Positions 24,101-39,100 are shown, counted from the first letter of the stretch. The stretch is DNA of 64,000 nt from Nectonema munidae (GCA_030549495.1 JAUIRK010000511.1:1222501-1286500); one strand, 5' to 3'. The notes: generated from the letters alone by a model not told the origin. Made by a program: numbers and translations.

Positions 24101-27100
24101 ATCACTATTACATTTAATTAAAGACCTAATTTCAGGGTCAACCGTTAAAACCATAAATTTTATATTAGTTTTAGCATTAATTTTTGAGAAAAGAATTTTA
24201 AAAAGCTTTCCAGTATCTATAGATTTCTTGATGTATTCATTTTTGTCATATATTAAACTTAAAATTTCGTCATCTTTCAGATCACTATTAAGATTGTTTA
24301 TCATAATTTTTGGATTAAAAATAGGATTTCGAGTTATACGCACAGTTTTATCATCTTTTATTTTGTTTTCAAAATGTTCATTAGCGTTTTCTAACGAAGT
24401 AGAATTAGGAAATGTAAACATCAAAGCATTTTTGGTAGTTTTCAAATTTTTTACTTTAACTTTAGATAAAGCGGTATCGGAAAACTTCTTAAACTCAAGA
24501 CAATCTTCGTGTTTATCGAATTTAACTTTAAGAAAATTGGATTTTTTCACAGCGTCAGAATAAGTTTTATTGGATTTGACATTAGAAAATTTGTTATCAA
24601 AAATAGAACATTTATCAAAGCTTTTTTCAGTATTAGGAAAGGTGAAGGTTTTAATTGAGTCCAAACTATTTAAAACAGTTTTTACATTGTTGTCTATATC
24701 ACAAAGTTTGGAATTCAATGAATCTTTTTCATTAAATTCGGAAATAATTTGAGAAAGACTAGACTTTATTTCTTTTTTAGAAAGAGTTTCAATTTTACCC
24801 AAAAGATCTTTTAATTTATCAATATGTTCCATTAGGAACTAACACTAAATACAAAAAATTTTATAATATAATAAAAATAAATAATGAAAAAAAGTAAATA
24901 TATATATAATTAAAAAGAACTTGATTTCAAGAAAAGCTAATATAAGATATTCGGCGCAGCAGATAAATGAGAGGATAGATCAAATAGCAAGGAAGCGCGA
25001 GTTTTAAAGTTTAGAAAAAGAAGCCATTTCAAACAATCAAAACTATCACACAATCAAACTATCAAACAATCAAAGCTGAATTGAAGAGTGTAAATTTGAA
25101 ATTGGCTTCCGAAAATGGAACAAGTTCGATTTAGGGACATGCTTTGAGGTAGGAGAGCCTGATCTAGAGATTTTAAAGCAGCCGTGTTTAGCAGTAAAGA
25201 AATGGAGAGAATGCTTGCTGCGGTTTCGGTGAGAAGTATGGAGAATTTCTTGTTGATCTTATAAAGAAGTTCAGATCTCTGATGTAGTCAAGAGACCCAT
25301 TTGATCAAGATGTTGAGCGTTGATTTGTTGTAATTGAGCGAACTGCACTTAGACTATTTCTCCTTTCTATTTGTAGAGATGATATATTGTTTTTCCGTTT
25401 TCAAAGCTCTTTGATCATTGAGAGTGTACATCCATCGCTTTTCACGTATAAGTTTCCTAAGTATGGTAGTAAAGGAGCCGTGAGACAGATAGAGATTTTG
25501 AAATCAGTTCTGAGGCCCTGATGAAAAGTCATCAGATTTTCTAAGATATGTTTATAACTGATATCGTTCAAAAGCAAGGATGCGAAAATTAATTTTCTAC
25601 GAGACTCATGCTTATCATATATCAAAATTGATCTCTTATGCTATGAACAACGAATCTTAAATGATATTAGTCTTAAACTCGAGGTATTTGAATATTGAAA
25701 CCTAAATAACACAATTTCGCCTTTAGTAAAACTTAATCCTGCTATCTTAATTTTTAATTAAGTTAAAGATAAACTTAATCCTGCTATCTTAATACGCATC
25801 AGCATGAGCGAGTAGAGTAGGGGTCTCCAAACTACGGCCCGCGGGCCAAATCCGACCCGCAACGCATTTTTATCCGGCCCTTCAAACGCATCCTAAATTC
25901 ATATTGTAGATTTTAAATAAGAAATCAGAAATTAGAAAATTATTTTTGCTTGCTCTCAACTGTATCCAATAATTAAAATCGCGTCATATTAATTACTAAT
26001 ATTACATTAATACTAATATTTCTAAATATTGCATTTATTTTACTGATCCTTTAATATTTATATAGGTTTTTTAATACTTAATATTTAAATATTTTTTTTA
26101 GCTATTTAGAATAAATATTTCTTATAATTTTAAAGATGGCTTCTAAAAAAAGAAAAGTTGATAAAGAATGTCGTGTCTTCAACAAAAGCTGGGAAGAAAA
26201 GTATTTTTTCCAAATAAGTAATGACCAAAAAGCCATTTGCTTAATATGCCATGAAACTATTGCAGTCTTAAAAGAATACAATGTCCGTCGTCATTACGAG
26301 ACAAAACATTTTTCTACACACTCAGAACTCCATGGAAAACAACGTACAGACACAACTGAATTATTGAAATCTAAACTACAATTGCAAAGAAACTTTTTCA
26401 CAAAGAAGCTTTATGAAAATGAATCTATTACTCGAGTAAGTTATACAATAACTAAAAAATTAGCTGAGCGTGGGAAGCCATTTACTGATGGTATCCTTAT
26501 AAAGGAGTGTATGATGGAGACAGTAAAAGTCTTGTGTCCAGAAAGAACAAATTTGTTTTCAAATATTAGTCTTTCTGCGAGTTCAATCATGCGGAGAACC
26601 GAAGAGCTGGCCGAAAACATAGAATTACAACTACGTAAAAAAGCAAAAAATTTTTGTGGTTTTCAGTGGCAATTGATGAATCTGTTGATCTTTCTAGCAC
26701 GTCTCAGCTTCTTATATATCTTCGTGGTGTAAGTCAAGATTTCCAAATAAGTGAAGAATTGGCTTCAGTGTTTAGTATGCATGGAACAACAACGGGAAAA
26801 GATCTTTTTATTCAAGTAGAAATTTTTTTGCAACAATATGATCTCAAATGGAATCAGCTTCGTTGCGTCACAGTTGACGGTGGCCCGAATATGGCAGGAA
26901 TAAAAAAGGGTCTGGTAGGCCTCATTCAAGCTAAAATGGAAGATCTTCACTGTCCAAGGGCTCTTTTCATTCACCGCATTATACACCAGCAAGCACTCTG
27001 CGCAAAGCAATTAGATATATCTTGTGTGCTCAATCCAGTCACAAAAGCTGTCAATTATATTAGAGGACACGCTCACATTCACAGGCAGTTTCAAGCTTTT

Positions 27101-30100
27101 CTTGAAGAACTTGATTCTGAATATGATGATATAACTTACTACAAAACAGTAAGATGGCTCAGTTGTGTAAAACTATTATCTCGTTTTCTTAAACTTAGAA
27201 AAGAAATAATAATATTTTTAAGTGAAAAAAACAAATTGAATAGACAATTTTTAGATCCTTCTTGGATATCAAAGTTGTCATTTTTGGTTGACATCACAAA
27301 ACACATGAATGCTTTAAATTTAAAATTGCAGAAACAAGGAAATCTCATATGTGATTTATACAAAATTATTACAGTCTTTCGAACAAAATTGACATTGTTT
27401 ATAAGTCAATTTCAAAACGGAAACTACTCTCATTTTGAAAATTTTCAAGAGTTTCTCGCTGAAAATACAGAACAAGTAGATCTTGAATTTCACAAAGACG
27501 TACTCACTAAGTTACATAAAAACTTCACAAATCGATTTTCTGATATTGATAAAATAAGAAATGACATTATCTTGTTTGAAAATCCTTTTGAATGCACCGT
27601 TGATGACATGCCAGCACACCTACAACTTGAATTAATCGATTTACAAGCTTCTACTTTGCTAAAAGCAAAACATAAAGAAGGTTTATTTGAATTCTACAAA
27701 TATTTACCTGATGATGAGTTTTTCAATCTAAAAAAATTTGCGTGAGGTATGGCTACAGTTTTTGCAACAACGTATAAATGTGAGCAAACTTTTTCAAAAA
27801 TGAAGTACATAAAGTCAACGCATCGAACAAGATTGACAGACAACCACTTAAAAGCAATTCTTATTCTTGGATGTATTAAATTTGAGGCTGATATTTGTTC
27901 CATTTTAAGAACTAAACACCAGTTTCATAAATCGCATTAATTTTCTACCATATTATTTTTTGTTCTATTATTTTGTGTCTTTATAAATAAATTGATTTGT
28001 TGTTTTAAGCATAAATTCATGAAAAAAATTTTTAGGCCCGCGAATATTAATTATCTGGATCTATGTGGCCCTATAGAGAAAAACTTTGATGACCCCTGGA
28101 GTAGAGAATGAAAAAACCCTTTTTTTCAATCGACAAATTTTTGAAGTATTCAATACTATGACTATTTTCTCAAATTTCAAAGCTTTACAAGTTTTTTTCT
28201 TCATTTACTGAAATTCAACCTTCGCTATAAAGTTTTCATCATTTTTCTAAGAAAAGAGTTTACACAAGTAAGCATTCATTGAAATGAATTTTTTTAGAAA
28301 CCAAATTCGTCATCGCGTCTTTAAAAATTCATTTGAATTAGTTTGCGTACTCCCTCCTCTAGCACCCCTGAATTTGATAGTATGTAGAAAAAGTTTTAAA
28401 TGAAGTAACGTTACAATCTGATAAAATTCAAAGACTCATTCGTTAGAAATCATTCAAAGACCCTTGCATAGATCTAATATCAATCTTTAACCCAGATTTT
28501 CTTCATTTTGTTCATTATTTTTCCTTAATTTTTTATTATCTCTTGATTTTCAGTTTCCTGCGTTTCAATACCAACCTTGTTGATGGCTTATCCTTGTTCT
28601 CCGCATCCACAACAGACAACATAATTTCGCTATGGAGCATCATGAGTGAAGAGGGAATCTTGCGAAAGACCAAAAACGTAAATGCGAACCACCAACACTT
28701 CCTCAAGGGCCACTTCAGTGCAGTCACATCCATCGACTTCTACGACGATTCCAGAAAGGCCATCAGGTAAATCCCACTTTCTTCACACCTCAAGCCCAAA
28801 CCAACATTTTCCTCAATATATCTTGATGATGAAAAAGAAAAAGATGCTGATGATGATGACGAGAAGATGAAAATGATCAAGAAAAAAAGAAAATATTGCC
28901 CAATGATGATGATGATTTTAAAGAAAAAGTGGAAGGAAATGAAGGGGCTGACGATGACGAATAAGAAGAAGATGGTGATGATGGTGGGCTATACCGCTGT
29001 TTTTGAGATTTAAGTATCTCAGTGCATGAGTGTCTAATGTCAATATGTGTGTAGTATGTATATATCTAGACGTTTTTTGTGTCACACGTGTTTTAATACA
29101 AATAAATAGCAAAGTTTGTGTCAAGAATGTCAGAATATATATGTAATTGTATGTATGTACGATTGCGCTAACACTTATTCTAACCCTGATATTCGGTAGA
29201 CTTGTCAATCAAGTGCTATGCAAATTGAAGGAAAAATTTGAATCGTCAAAATTAGCGGTAGAGTGAAATTTTTCTAAAAATGCGTAGTAACACTCTAAGT
29301 TTTTAGTGGATTACCCTACAATCGTTCTTCTTCCATATTTAAGGAGTACTTTTCCATTACACTTCAAACAAATCTTTAGTATTTTAAATCGCTGTTTTGC
29401 CCCAAATTATAGACAGCATTTGCTATCCTTTAAAATTGACATTTATTTTGACATTGGCGATGAAGTCTTCCGAGATTTGAATCTTACTGAAATTAGTCCC
29501 ACAATTAAAATTTAAGTGTGCACCCTATTGACTATGCTGTTGATGATTGCTTAATTTTAGCTCTTCAAGGGATAAGGTTGTCATGGTTTGGTGTTTGCAA
29601 AAGTTTGTCCAAATCAAAGTAATTCCCTTGTTTGAAGAAATCGAGCATTTGTTTGTTGTGGGTGATGACGTTTCTGGCAAAGATTCTGTATGCGAAAGTA
29701 AAGAAAAACTGCCCACAATATTGACTTTCGGACAAGATGAAACCCCAAAATTGTGGAGTCTTTTGACTGGCAAGTGCGTATTCAAAGCTGCTTCGGCGAG
29801 TAAGGTCTATTTTGTAATGCAACCCACCCTAACGTGTATAAGCGAGTTACGTTATACTAATCAGCGAACTTTAAACGAATTTCAAAAACAGAGCAGGTTA
29901 TACCGAAAATGTCCAATTTAACAATATCCGAGGAGATTTCACCTAAAGTAGGCTTTTTTAACAAATGCTCTAAAATTGTTTTTCCCCTAAACCAGTGATT
30001 CCTAACAGGTGTGCCGCGGCACTAAACGGTGCCGTAAGATTTTTTAAGGGTGCCGACAAAATTCAGGGTAAAATTCAGGCTTTTATTGTCTAATTAACAA

Positions 30101-33100
30101 TTTAACTTTTAGCTTAGATACTTTTTTTATTAAATTTATGTAATTGTTTTTAACTTTTACTCAAGCTTTATTTTTCATTATCAGAAAAATTTATGCTATG
30201 GAAATTTTAAATAAGTTTTTACTCAAAGGGTGTTGACTAGTTTGTATTGCGCATTAGAATGTTCTTGTTCTTTCATACATACAAATTGGCTTAAAGGATA
30301 TAAACTAAAAAGGCAAGATACCGACTCTATCCTTCTTATAATAAGTATATCCATCGAGCATTATAACCATACTCCAAGTTGGAAACCAATTTATGATGGT
30401 GAAAATTTGACATAAAAATAGAGGACTCGAAGAAAAGTATGTTGATGAAATAAGGCCTAGAATGGTAATAAAAACTTTTATAAAACTTGTGATACCCGTC
30501 ATCATCATCTACGCTTTTCATCTTTCTTCACTAAATCTGTTGGAGAATAATACGAACGTAGGAGCATCTTGAAACATTCAAAATACGGGATTATCCTTCG
30601 CTAGACTCATTTGCAGAAATGAAGTAAACAGTGATCATAATAAGTTCATATGTCCAGAAAATCTAATTCTGCAAGATGGTGTGATGTATCTTCACATTAC
30701 GTACATATGGAAATTTACTTCGTGGCTTAATCATAAAAAACAGTATATTCTGAAAAATTAGTGAGTTCAATGTAAATTTATGTTTAATTCTTTGATTTTT
30801 AAAGCAGGCATTCATTATAATCTTAATTGTATATCTTTTTTTTAGAATATAAACACATTAACAAACCTTAGGATAAAAAATGCACTGTTGATTATTTTCA
30901 ATTTAGATGGCGTTAATTCAATATTTATCTCTCTCTATATATTTTCATGCGTTTGAACTAAAAAATCATAGTTTTTTATTATTAAAATATAATTATACGA
31001 AAATAACTAAAAATGGTGTAAAGTATCTGAAATTATTATATAAAGTTTGCCTTTTCAAATTATAAGCATCGATTATAAAATTAAAAAATAGATATAAACA
31101 GATTGAATTCAAAACATTTTCTCAAAAAATGAAGCGCATGATGAATATCTATTATTTGAAATGGATGCATAAATTTTAGAGGTATAAATTCTCCACACTC
31201 TGAAGTGTTTTTCGAAAAAATATCTCTTAAGCTGATATTCAATTTCCCCTATTCGATAGAAATAAACAGAAAAGAGATAATAATGCAGTCTTTTGCTGAT
31301 TCATTATGCACTTGTTTTTTAGGCAATGCTAGAAACTCTGGTGGAATTGTTTGTGCCAGAAATTCTGCATCCTCTAGCTTTATAGTTTCAAACTACTTCC
31401 AAAATTTCACTTTTTACAATTCACAGCTAAATCAAACGAGAGTTTTGATTGGACACCTTGATCAAGTCACTTCTCTCAAGTATTGTGGTGTGGATGAAAG
31501 TTTTTTTGCTATCACAAACAACACCAACCAAGTTGCTCTTTTCAAATTATTATCTCCAATCCTAACTTTCACTAATAATAGTAATATTTTTCAGATTATT
31601 CTGTTTCAATCAGAAAGCTTGTCTAATTCTCTACTCTGTGCTCACACAGACATTGTTACTTCTGTCAATGTCTTTCCCAAAAATCCAAATCTCCTCGTTT
31701 CTTCTTCAAAAGTATACACCTTTTATATTTGTTATATTTTCTTCTTTCCCTCCCTACGATTGAGTATGCATTTAAATTGGGTACCTATGTACGTGACATA
31801 ATTTTGTTTTTCAATGCACTACTGTTATTCATTAGCTATTACTGTTTGAACCAGAAATGCAAGCATCTATGTTCTTATTAATTTTTGCACTGATTCAATT
31901 TTTTAATATTCTATTTCAAAGCACACTTTTTATAAATATTTCTTTCCAATATTCGGTTTTTAAATACCTAGATATGGAAATAATAATATAAATTTTTTTA
32001 CTGATTTCCTATTTTAGCCAAATATCAAACTAAAAATTGAAATATTTACAAGATGAAAAATCAAAGTTGAAATATTTGGATATTTTGCTGAAATGGAAAA
32101 TGTTGGCAAATGTTCGTTGTTTGTAATTCTTTCCAAGCTTCCTTGTTAAATTTACTCAATACAAAACTTTTTTTAATATTCTTTTTACAATAACTAATTT
32201 TGCAATAACTTTTTATCTTTGTGACCTGTTTGGGCTTTAACAGTAGTATATCATGATAAATAATCCAATGTGGATCTTTATTTTAACATGTAAAACGGCT
32301 ATCACTGGATATATTTTTGATATAATCTCCATCAGTTGAAAATGGAGAAACCTTAAGTCAGATATTTTAATCAAATATAGTCTTTATATTCAGAAGATGG
32401 ACTCACCAATGCAAAAAGTTTGATCCTTATTCAATTTACTCTTTGAAGAAAATGGAATATCTTTTCTAAGAGTATAGGAAAATCTTTTTGCTTTACAATG
32501 TGAGTCAATATATAAAAACAAGTTAGTACCAACTTTAAGAGAACTAGGTAAACTCTGGACGTCGTGGTCCGCCGAGATAAAGTTACAATTTGAAGGTATT
32601 TAAGCTAAGTTTATCCATACTACACGATTATTGATTGCTTCAAAGTGTTATTTCCGCCAAAATCGCTCTCTTTTATTTTTCCCCGCTTTTACCTTTTCGC
32701 AGTTGAGTTAGTATTTGTATTTATGAGGGTCGAAGTTATTTTTAATTTATATTTTTTTTATTATTATTTTTACAAGTTTAAAAATATTTTCCAAGATTCC
32801 ATTCTATTAAAGTTTGAATCAGTAAAATAAATTTGCAAATTAACTTTACAATATCTCTAAATGTTAGCAAAAATCACATTGTTTGTTCCTTTAAAACTTG
32901 TCGTCGCATGGCTCAATTTTACTATACACAATTCATTTCCAAAGACGACATTTATGCAATAGAGATAAGTTGATGTTTTGGATAAAGACTTTTTTATCAA
33001 ACAAAAATTTAAACAAAAAAGTGTTTGTTAGAATAAAGTAGTGATCATTGCTTAATTTATATTTTATGATGAGTGCTTATTAGAAGAAAATCAATAATTT

Positions 33101-36100
33101 TTGCTTTCATGTTTTTAATATATAAAGAATCCTTAAAAAGGCTAAAGACGCAATATATACCTCACAATACCTTTCTATTTATAATGCTCTTTTTCAAACT
33201 TTTTCCCGCTTTTCTCCATCTTTACGTAATGTGTTATTTGGATAATAATAAATGAATATATAAAAGTTTTTGAAGCATTTTTGAAGATATTGAACTGTTC
33301 TTATTTCCTAAAAAATGTATCAACAATTTCTTATGTGATTGTAATTATTACTACATCACTTTAACCTGACCTCGTTTTTTGATTCTCGCACATTTTTAGT
33401 TTAAATGCTTATTTGCTCAACTTTTAGAAATTTTTGGATTTTGTTTTACTTGTATTTCAATTCAGGACAACACTTTGATTCTTTGGTCTTTGCACTCTCT
33501 TTCAAAGGTGTCTGCGAAACCAAGTTCTATTCCCGAATTTTCCTCAGCCATCGGACATACTGCTTCTGTCACCAGCGTCGCTTGCTCACAGTATCTCTTT
33601 TCATATCGCTTCTGGTCCACGTTTTTAAAACAACGTTATTTTTTATACTCACTTTAGTTGGTCTCTTGTTTTATAGTCAAACAGACTAGTTTTCATCCAT
33701 ACTAATAAAATGTTTTAAGTTTATAGATTTTTTAATTATTTTGTATCACTAGATTTTAAACACATTGCTAAAGTCTCTATTAAAAATGATAACATTTTTC
33801 AAAAAAGTAAAAACTTCACTGTGTATGTAAACTTTGATATTAAATTGAAATGTAAAAACATGAGTTTTTCTCCCATTGTTCCATCTGAATTGTTTCTTCT
33901 AATGGAGTAAAGTTGTTCGCCACAACTAAAGTCAACTAACAGTAAAACAAAATGACATACTATGTTATAAAGTGGAAATATGGATATCCAAAAGTTGGGA
34001 TTAAAAAAAGAGGGCTTAAAAATGAAGTAAAATTTGTTGACGTTATTTGTGAAAAATCCCCTTACATCCAAGTGTGGGCAAAAAGGCTTTTTGCGTCATT
34101 AAATGCTAATGCATGTACAAAGCAGGGGCGCACATCCTCAAAATTATTGGGGGGGGGGGATGTTTTTGTTGCAATTTTCAAAATTAGTGGTCTGGAAATA
34201 CCACGGGAGAGCAAATAGAGTGTATTCAGCGCATACCTAAAGTCCTAAATTTATAAGACTACTTTATATTTTTTTTTTACAAAATTGGTGAATTTAAATA
34301 CTATACTTCCAGCGAAAATATTTTATTTAAATTTGCATATCGAATATACACTAGTTTAAAAAAATCCAAAATTGTTAGGGGGTGGAATAGGCTTTTCATT
34401 TGAAAAATGAAGTAGTCTACCAGCCACATTAAAAGAATTGATGAAAGGATATTTGATTCATAGAGAAGAAATAACTGAAGGTTGGATAGTTTTATATGAA
34501 TGAATGTAGTCTAAAGGCAAAGAGTCTACTAGACACGCTGCGAAGTTTATATGAAAAAATGTGATTGATTCAGGGGCAAGGGTATAAAATGAAGTTATAA
34601 TTGTGCAAACAAAAATAAAACAAAAAATTAAGATCGCATTATTTCATTTTACTCAGCATCATTCAAAAATAGTTTAAAAGCTAAATTGATATAAGCTACA
34701 AAAATCTACAAAAAGTAAAATAAGTTTTAACATTATGCAATGATTTGCCTTTTATAATAAATTTTAAAGAAAAAAAGTCTATCAAAAAATTTATAGAGCT
34801 ACAAAAAAACTAAAAAATTTGAGAACATAACTTAAGTTTTTTGAAAACTAATTTGACGTATCCCCTACAGCATAATCTATGGGTGGCATGGCAGGTTAGT
34901 TGAGATGATGGACTCAGCACGGAAGCCTCTGGATTCGATTCCTCATCGATACGAATTTGTTCATAGTTTGACATAAGCGGTACATCAGTGTCTGGTCAAT
35001 GAAAATACATCTGCACCTCACCTTTTACTCAAAATAGAAAATTTTGCTACATAATTAACATAGGAGAGAAAGGAAACAAAATAAACTAATAAAGCAATTT
35101 TCACTATTTTAAAATGGAACCGTCTGTTCTCAGAATAATTTCAAAATAATAGGAGGCATAAAGAATTAGAGTTTATTTGATATTTTCAAGTTTTTATAAG
35201 CAGCAAAAGCCAACGTTTAAGTAGCAGCCCTTATAATTAAAAAATTATTTAAATAACGGTCGACAGACATTTTGACCCATAGACAATTTGCCCCCTGACT
35301 AATTGTCTCATAGGCTATTAGTTTCATCCATCTTTGCCTATTATATGTGTTAAATTTTTTAAATTATTAAAAAAATTTATATTCTTGTTTATTTTATCTC
35401 TATTAAATTATTTCAAATTAATCAATTTATCTCTTAATTTTTTAGAATTCTCCATGAGACAAAATGTCTTATGAAAATAACGGGGCGAATTGTCCATGAA
35501 ACAAAATGTCTTATGAAAATAATGGGGCGAATTGTCCATGGGACGAACTGTCTTATCAAAATAATCGGGCGAATTGTCCATGGGACGAACTGTCTTATGA
35601 AAATAATGGGGCGAAATGTCCGAGGACCAAACTAACATAAATCAAAACATACGAGAAAAGAAAATCATTGCGTTTTTTTTGAATATTTCTGTCTACAAAT
35701 AAAATTTTGACACCTGTCATAAATAGATCAAGTACATTTTAAACAACTGAAACATTTTATTTCGATATTATATTTTTATTATAATAATCAACAAATTTTC
35801 TTAAAAAAAGTGATTTGATTATGTACAGTTACTTATAAAATTCAACAATCGAACATTATAAAAAATATCTCTGCTCAAATATTAAGCAAATAGAGTATTC
35901 TTGCGTTTAAACTGAATAGGTAATCAAAATATTCATTCCCAAATAACTATCGAAAAAAATTTCTTGACTTGAAAAAATTAAAGTTTAATGGTATACTTAA
36001 TTGTGAGTACAAGATGTTAGTTATAGAATCTAATTTGAAACTTATGTTTTCTTCTTTTTGCAAAATTGAAAAATTGTTCATGGACCTATTGAGACCTAGC

Positions 36101-39100
36101 TATGGACTCCTTAATTAAGGGTCTATAGACCTCAGTTTAAGAACCACATTGATAAATGAAAGTGGGTAATTCCTGTGAGGGAAAGGGGGGATTATTCCAA
36201 TCAAAAATAAAATCCTCTAGACCAGACTAAATGCGTTGACTTGTAACACAGTAGACTGAAAACCACCAACTAAATCAATCCTTTTCTTATCAAGATTGTT
36301 TAGACCGTTTCGAGTTTAAACCTTTTGAAAACGAATAATAATATGCTTATCTTTACGATTTTTTGTGAGTGACATCTGGCGTGGTTTTAAGGACTCACAA
36401 AAGAAAACATAACACATGGCTCAAATTTAGTGGAAGTTTATCAAGCCTGAAATGTGAAAAATTCTGTATTTTTGTATTCAAAATACGGATATTTGTGACG
36501 TCATTATTTATTTTATTTTGTACTTGAAGTAAAATTCTTATTTTATTCTTTTTTATTCTTATTTCTTAATTTTCTTCTCTACCATCACTTCATACAAGTT
36601 GCTATGAGTACTCTGGCTTATTTAGCAAGTTTAATTCGGGACATAACTAAGACACCCAACTGATTCGATCTATCCATCAATCAACTGAATGCTTTCGTAT
36701 TTAGACTCAGTGAAGACTTTTTCATCAGCGGCAGTCAGGATCTAACGATTAAAAAGTGGGCAATTGCGCGGAGTGAGAAGCGAAGCAAAGACCGCAAGCA
36801 CCGAGCTCATTCCACTTCGTGCTTGTGGACGAATAAAGCGCATGACAAGGACATCACGTGTGTCTGCTTGTCCCCAAACGACAAATTCCTCGCCTCAACT
36901 TCCATGGACAAGTTAGCCAAAGTTAGCCATTATTCGTATCGTGCTTTCATCAATGCCCTTAAATATATTAAACATTTTGTTGACATCTTTGGTCTTTTTT
37001 TGTTATGATCAAAATTTATTGTAACAAATTAAGTTTCATGAAAAAAAATTTTTTAAAAATATTTTACATGCTTTTGATTTTATTACTTTTCAAGGATATT
37101 AAATTGAGTTATAAGTTACTTACCATTCAATTGTCTTCGATTAAAACTTGATTAAAAAAATAATAGAAATAATAATTGTGAAAAAAAGATGGAAGGATGC
37201 CGTTAAAGAGGACATAAAGAAAAGGAATCTCAAAATTGAAGATGCTAAGATGAGAGGAGAATGGAGAAGGCGCTACAAGATCATGGTCGACCTTGGCTCG
37301 CCAGGACAAAGACCTGCTCCTTTTGAGAGCGAATGAATGATGATGATGATGATGATTAATTATCCTTAACATAAAAAATTTCTTAAAAGATAAATTTTCG
37401 ACCATCATCAGATCTTAACGAAGGAACTAGGAACGAACCTTCATTTCTGGGAAAAAATTTACGATTATAATGAATCAACTAACAAACAAAGAAAATTTTT
37501 GCACCCCAAAAATATGAGTTTCGGTGCTTATTTCGGGGATATTGTTCAAACGTTTTGAATATCTACTTCTAGAAAATCTTTAAGAGCTAAATCAAATTTC
37601 ACTTCTGTTACTATTCAAAAAGTTTGGTAGAAAATGGAGGAAGCCGTTTTAACTACACTTCATCAATCTGATTTGTATGAGGTAAATCCATATTGTAAAT
37701 ATGCAAAGAAATTCTTTATTCCAAACCCAATAATGGACTCCAATTCAAATTATGCAATGTAAAAAAATATCCGAATGAATTACTCTTGGATGTCGCAAGT
37801 CGCATGTGATCCGCTAGTGAAATCTTTCAAACTCTTGTCCTAAAGCAGAGCTGTTCAAACTCTGGCACAAAGAAAATAAAGTTTTCATATGTTCGCTTAT
37901 ATAAATAGGATTCTTTTTTAGAGAATCCGGTTTCATGAGGAAAGTAAACTATATTTTAAAGAAAAGTATCTTCATAGTAAATTTTGCTTTGTTAAGTCAG
38001 TCTACTAAATAGTGGTAGCAGAATAAATTATTGGAGTGCTTGATGGCTGAAAAAGAGATCTCTTGAGCTTCAAAATTTTCACGAATATAACAAAAATTCT
38101 GTTCAGTTTCTATTTTTACTAATTAAATATTTTTTTCACTTTGATATAGAAATGGTGAATAATTCTGAATTTGTACACACGAAAACGCTAGAATTACGAT
38201 GAAATCTGGAACTCTTATTAAATCATCTTATGCTGATCAAAACTCCTCTTATACATTTAAAACATTTTTTTGAAGAATATAGTTTTCCAAAAATATTCAG
38301 TTAGTGGATTTTAACTGATGAAATTTTTTAAAAGTCAACTAATTTCTTTTGCCAAAAAATGACATTAAAATTGATTTGAGTAAAATTAATCGTTCCTTAT
38401 CATACTTTTTTGTTTTTATTGCATTCTCTGATAAGTTTTGTCTCAATATTCAATTATTTAAGAGAAACTTTCATTCAAATTTAGATAAAAATAACAACAC
38501 ATTTGGTAATTTTAGGAGAGACGGACAGGAAATTCTAAATTCTGCGGTAGTTCAAAGCTCGTGGTAAAATTTCCTCCATGAATAAAGTGACGCATGGTGA
38601 ATGTTCTGAAAAGTCGGATCAAACTTTTTACAAACTCATCTCTGCTTTCTCTTTGATCTCTATCCTTGATTTTCTTTTTAGATCTGGAATGTGGAGGATG
38701 GTTCACTGCATGGCGTTTGTCGTGGCCACAAAAGGGGGCTTTGGAGCGGCCAATTCTCCCCCGTCGACAAAGTTTTGGCAACCGCGTCCAGTGATTCCAC
38801 CATCAAACTGTGGTGTTTGAACTCGTGCGCTCTCCTTAAGAATCTTGTTGATCACGCACACAACTCCTCCTTCATCAACCTCCTCTTTTTGAGCCGAGGA
38901 AGTCAAATGCTTTCTTCGTAAGCAGCTTTGATAACCTAATTTGTTTTTTTTATCACACTCCGTTTGTGACTCCCAAATTTCTTGAATCCGTATAATTCTT
39001 TCGAATTTTAAGTAGACTGATTTGTCAAATAGTATATGTAAAAATGCTTTAGCTCTGCATTTTATAGTATAAAATCATATAAAAGTATGCTATCGAATAT

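Larger units (their letters stand above)
20371..25000 (-). mobile_element. Two-ORF LINE (CR1/Jockey-like), near full length
   Basis: A minus-strand non-LTR retrotransposon in TBL3 intron 5, antisense to the gene. The T-rich run at 20,371-20,393 is the probable A-rich 3' tail. The 3' UTR runs to 20,921, then ORF2, then ORF1 starting at 24,832. The 5' limit is uncertain, somewhere between 24.85 and 25.7 kb; a CAATCAAACTAT-type repetition at 25,035-25,075 may be in its 5' UTR. ORF2 is uninterrupted, so the copy is young. Confidence 0.85.

Noticed and set aside
24090-24563. 157-codon plus-strand frame
   Set aside because: Antisense shadow of LINE ORF1; no motif.
35408-35638. Open minus-strand frame of tandem peptide repeats (NSPHYFHKTFCLMD-like)
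   Set aside because: It is the translation of a 42-bp minisatellite; 42 is a multiple of three, so the frame stays open without selection.
36070-36151. Possible hAT end (…TTAAGAACCACATTG)
   Set aside because: Similar to common hAT termini, but no TSD or partner end was found and the match is short.
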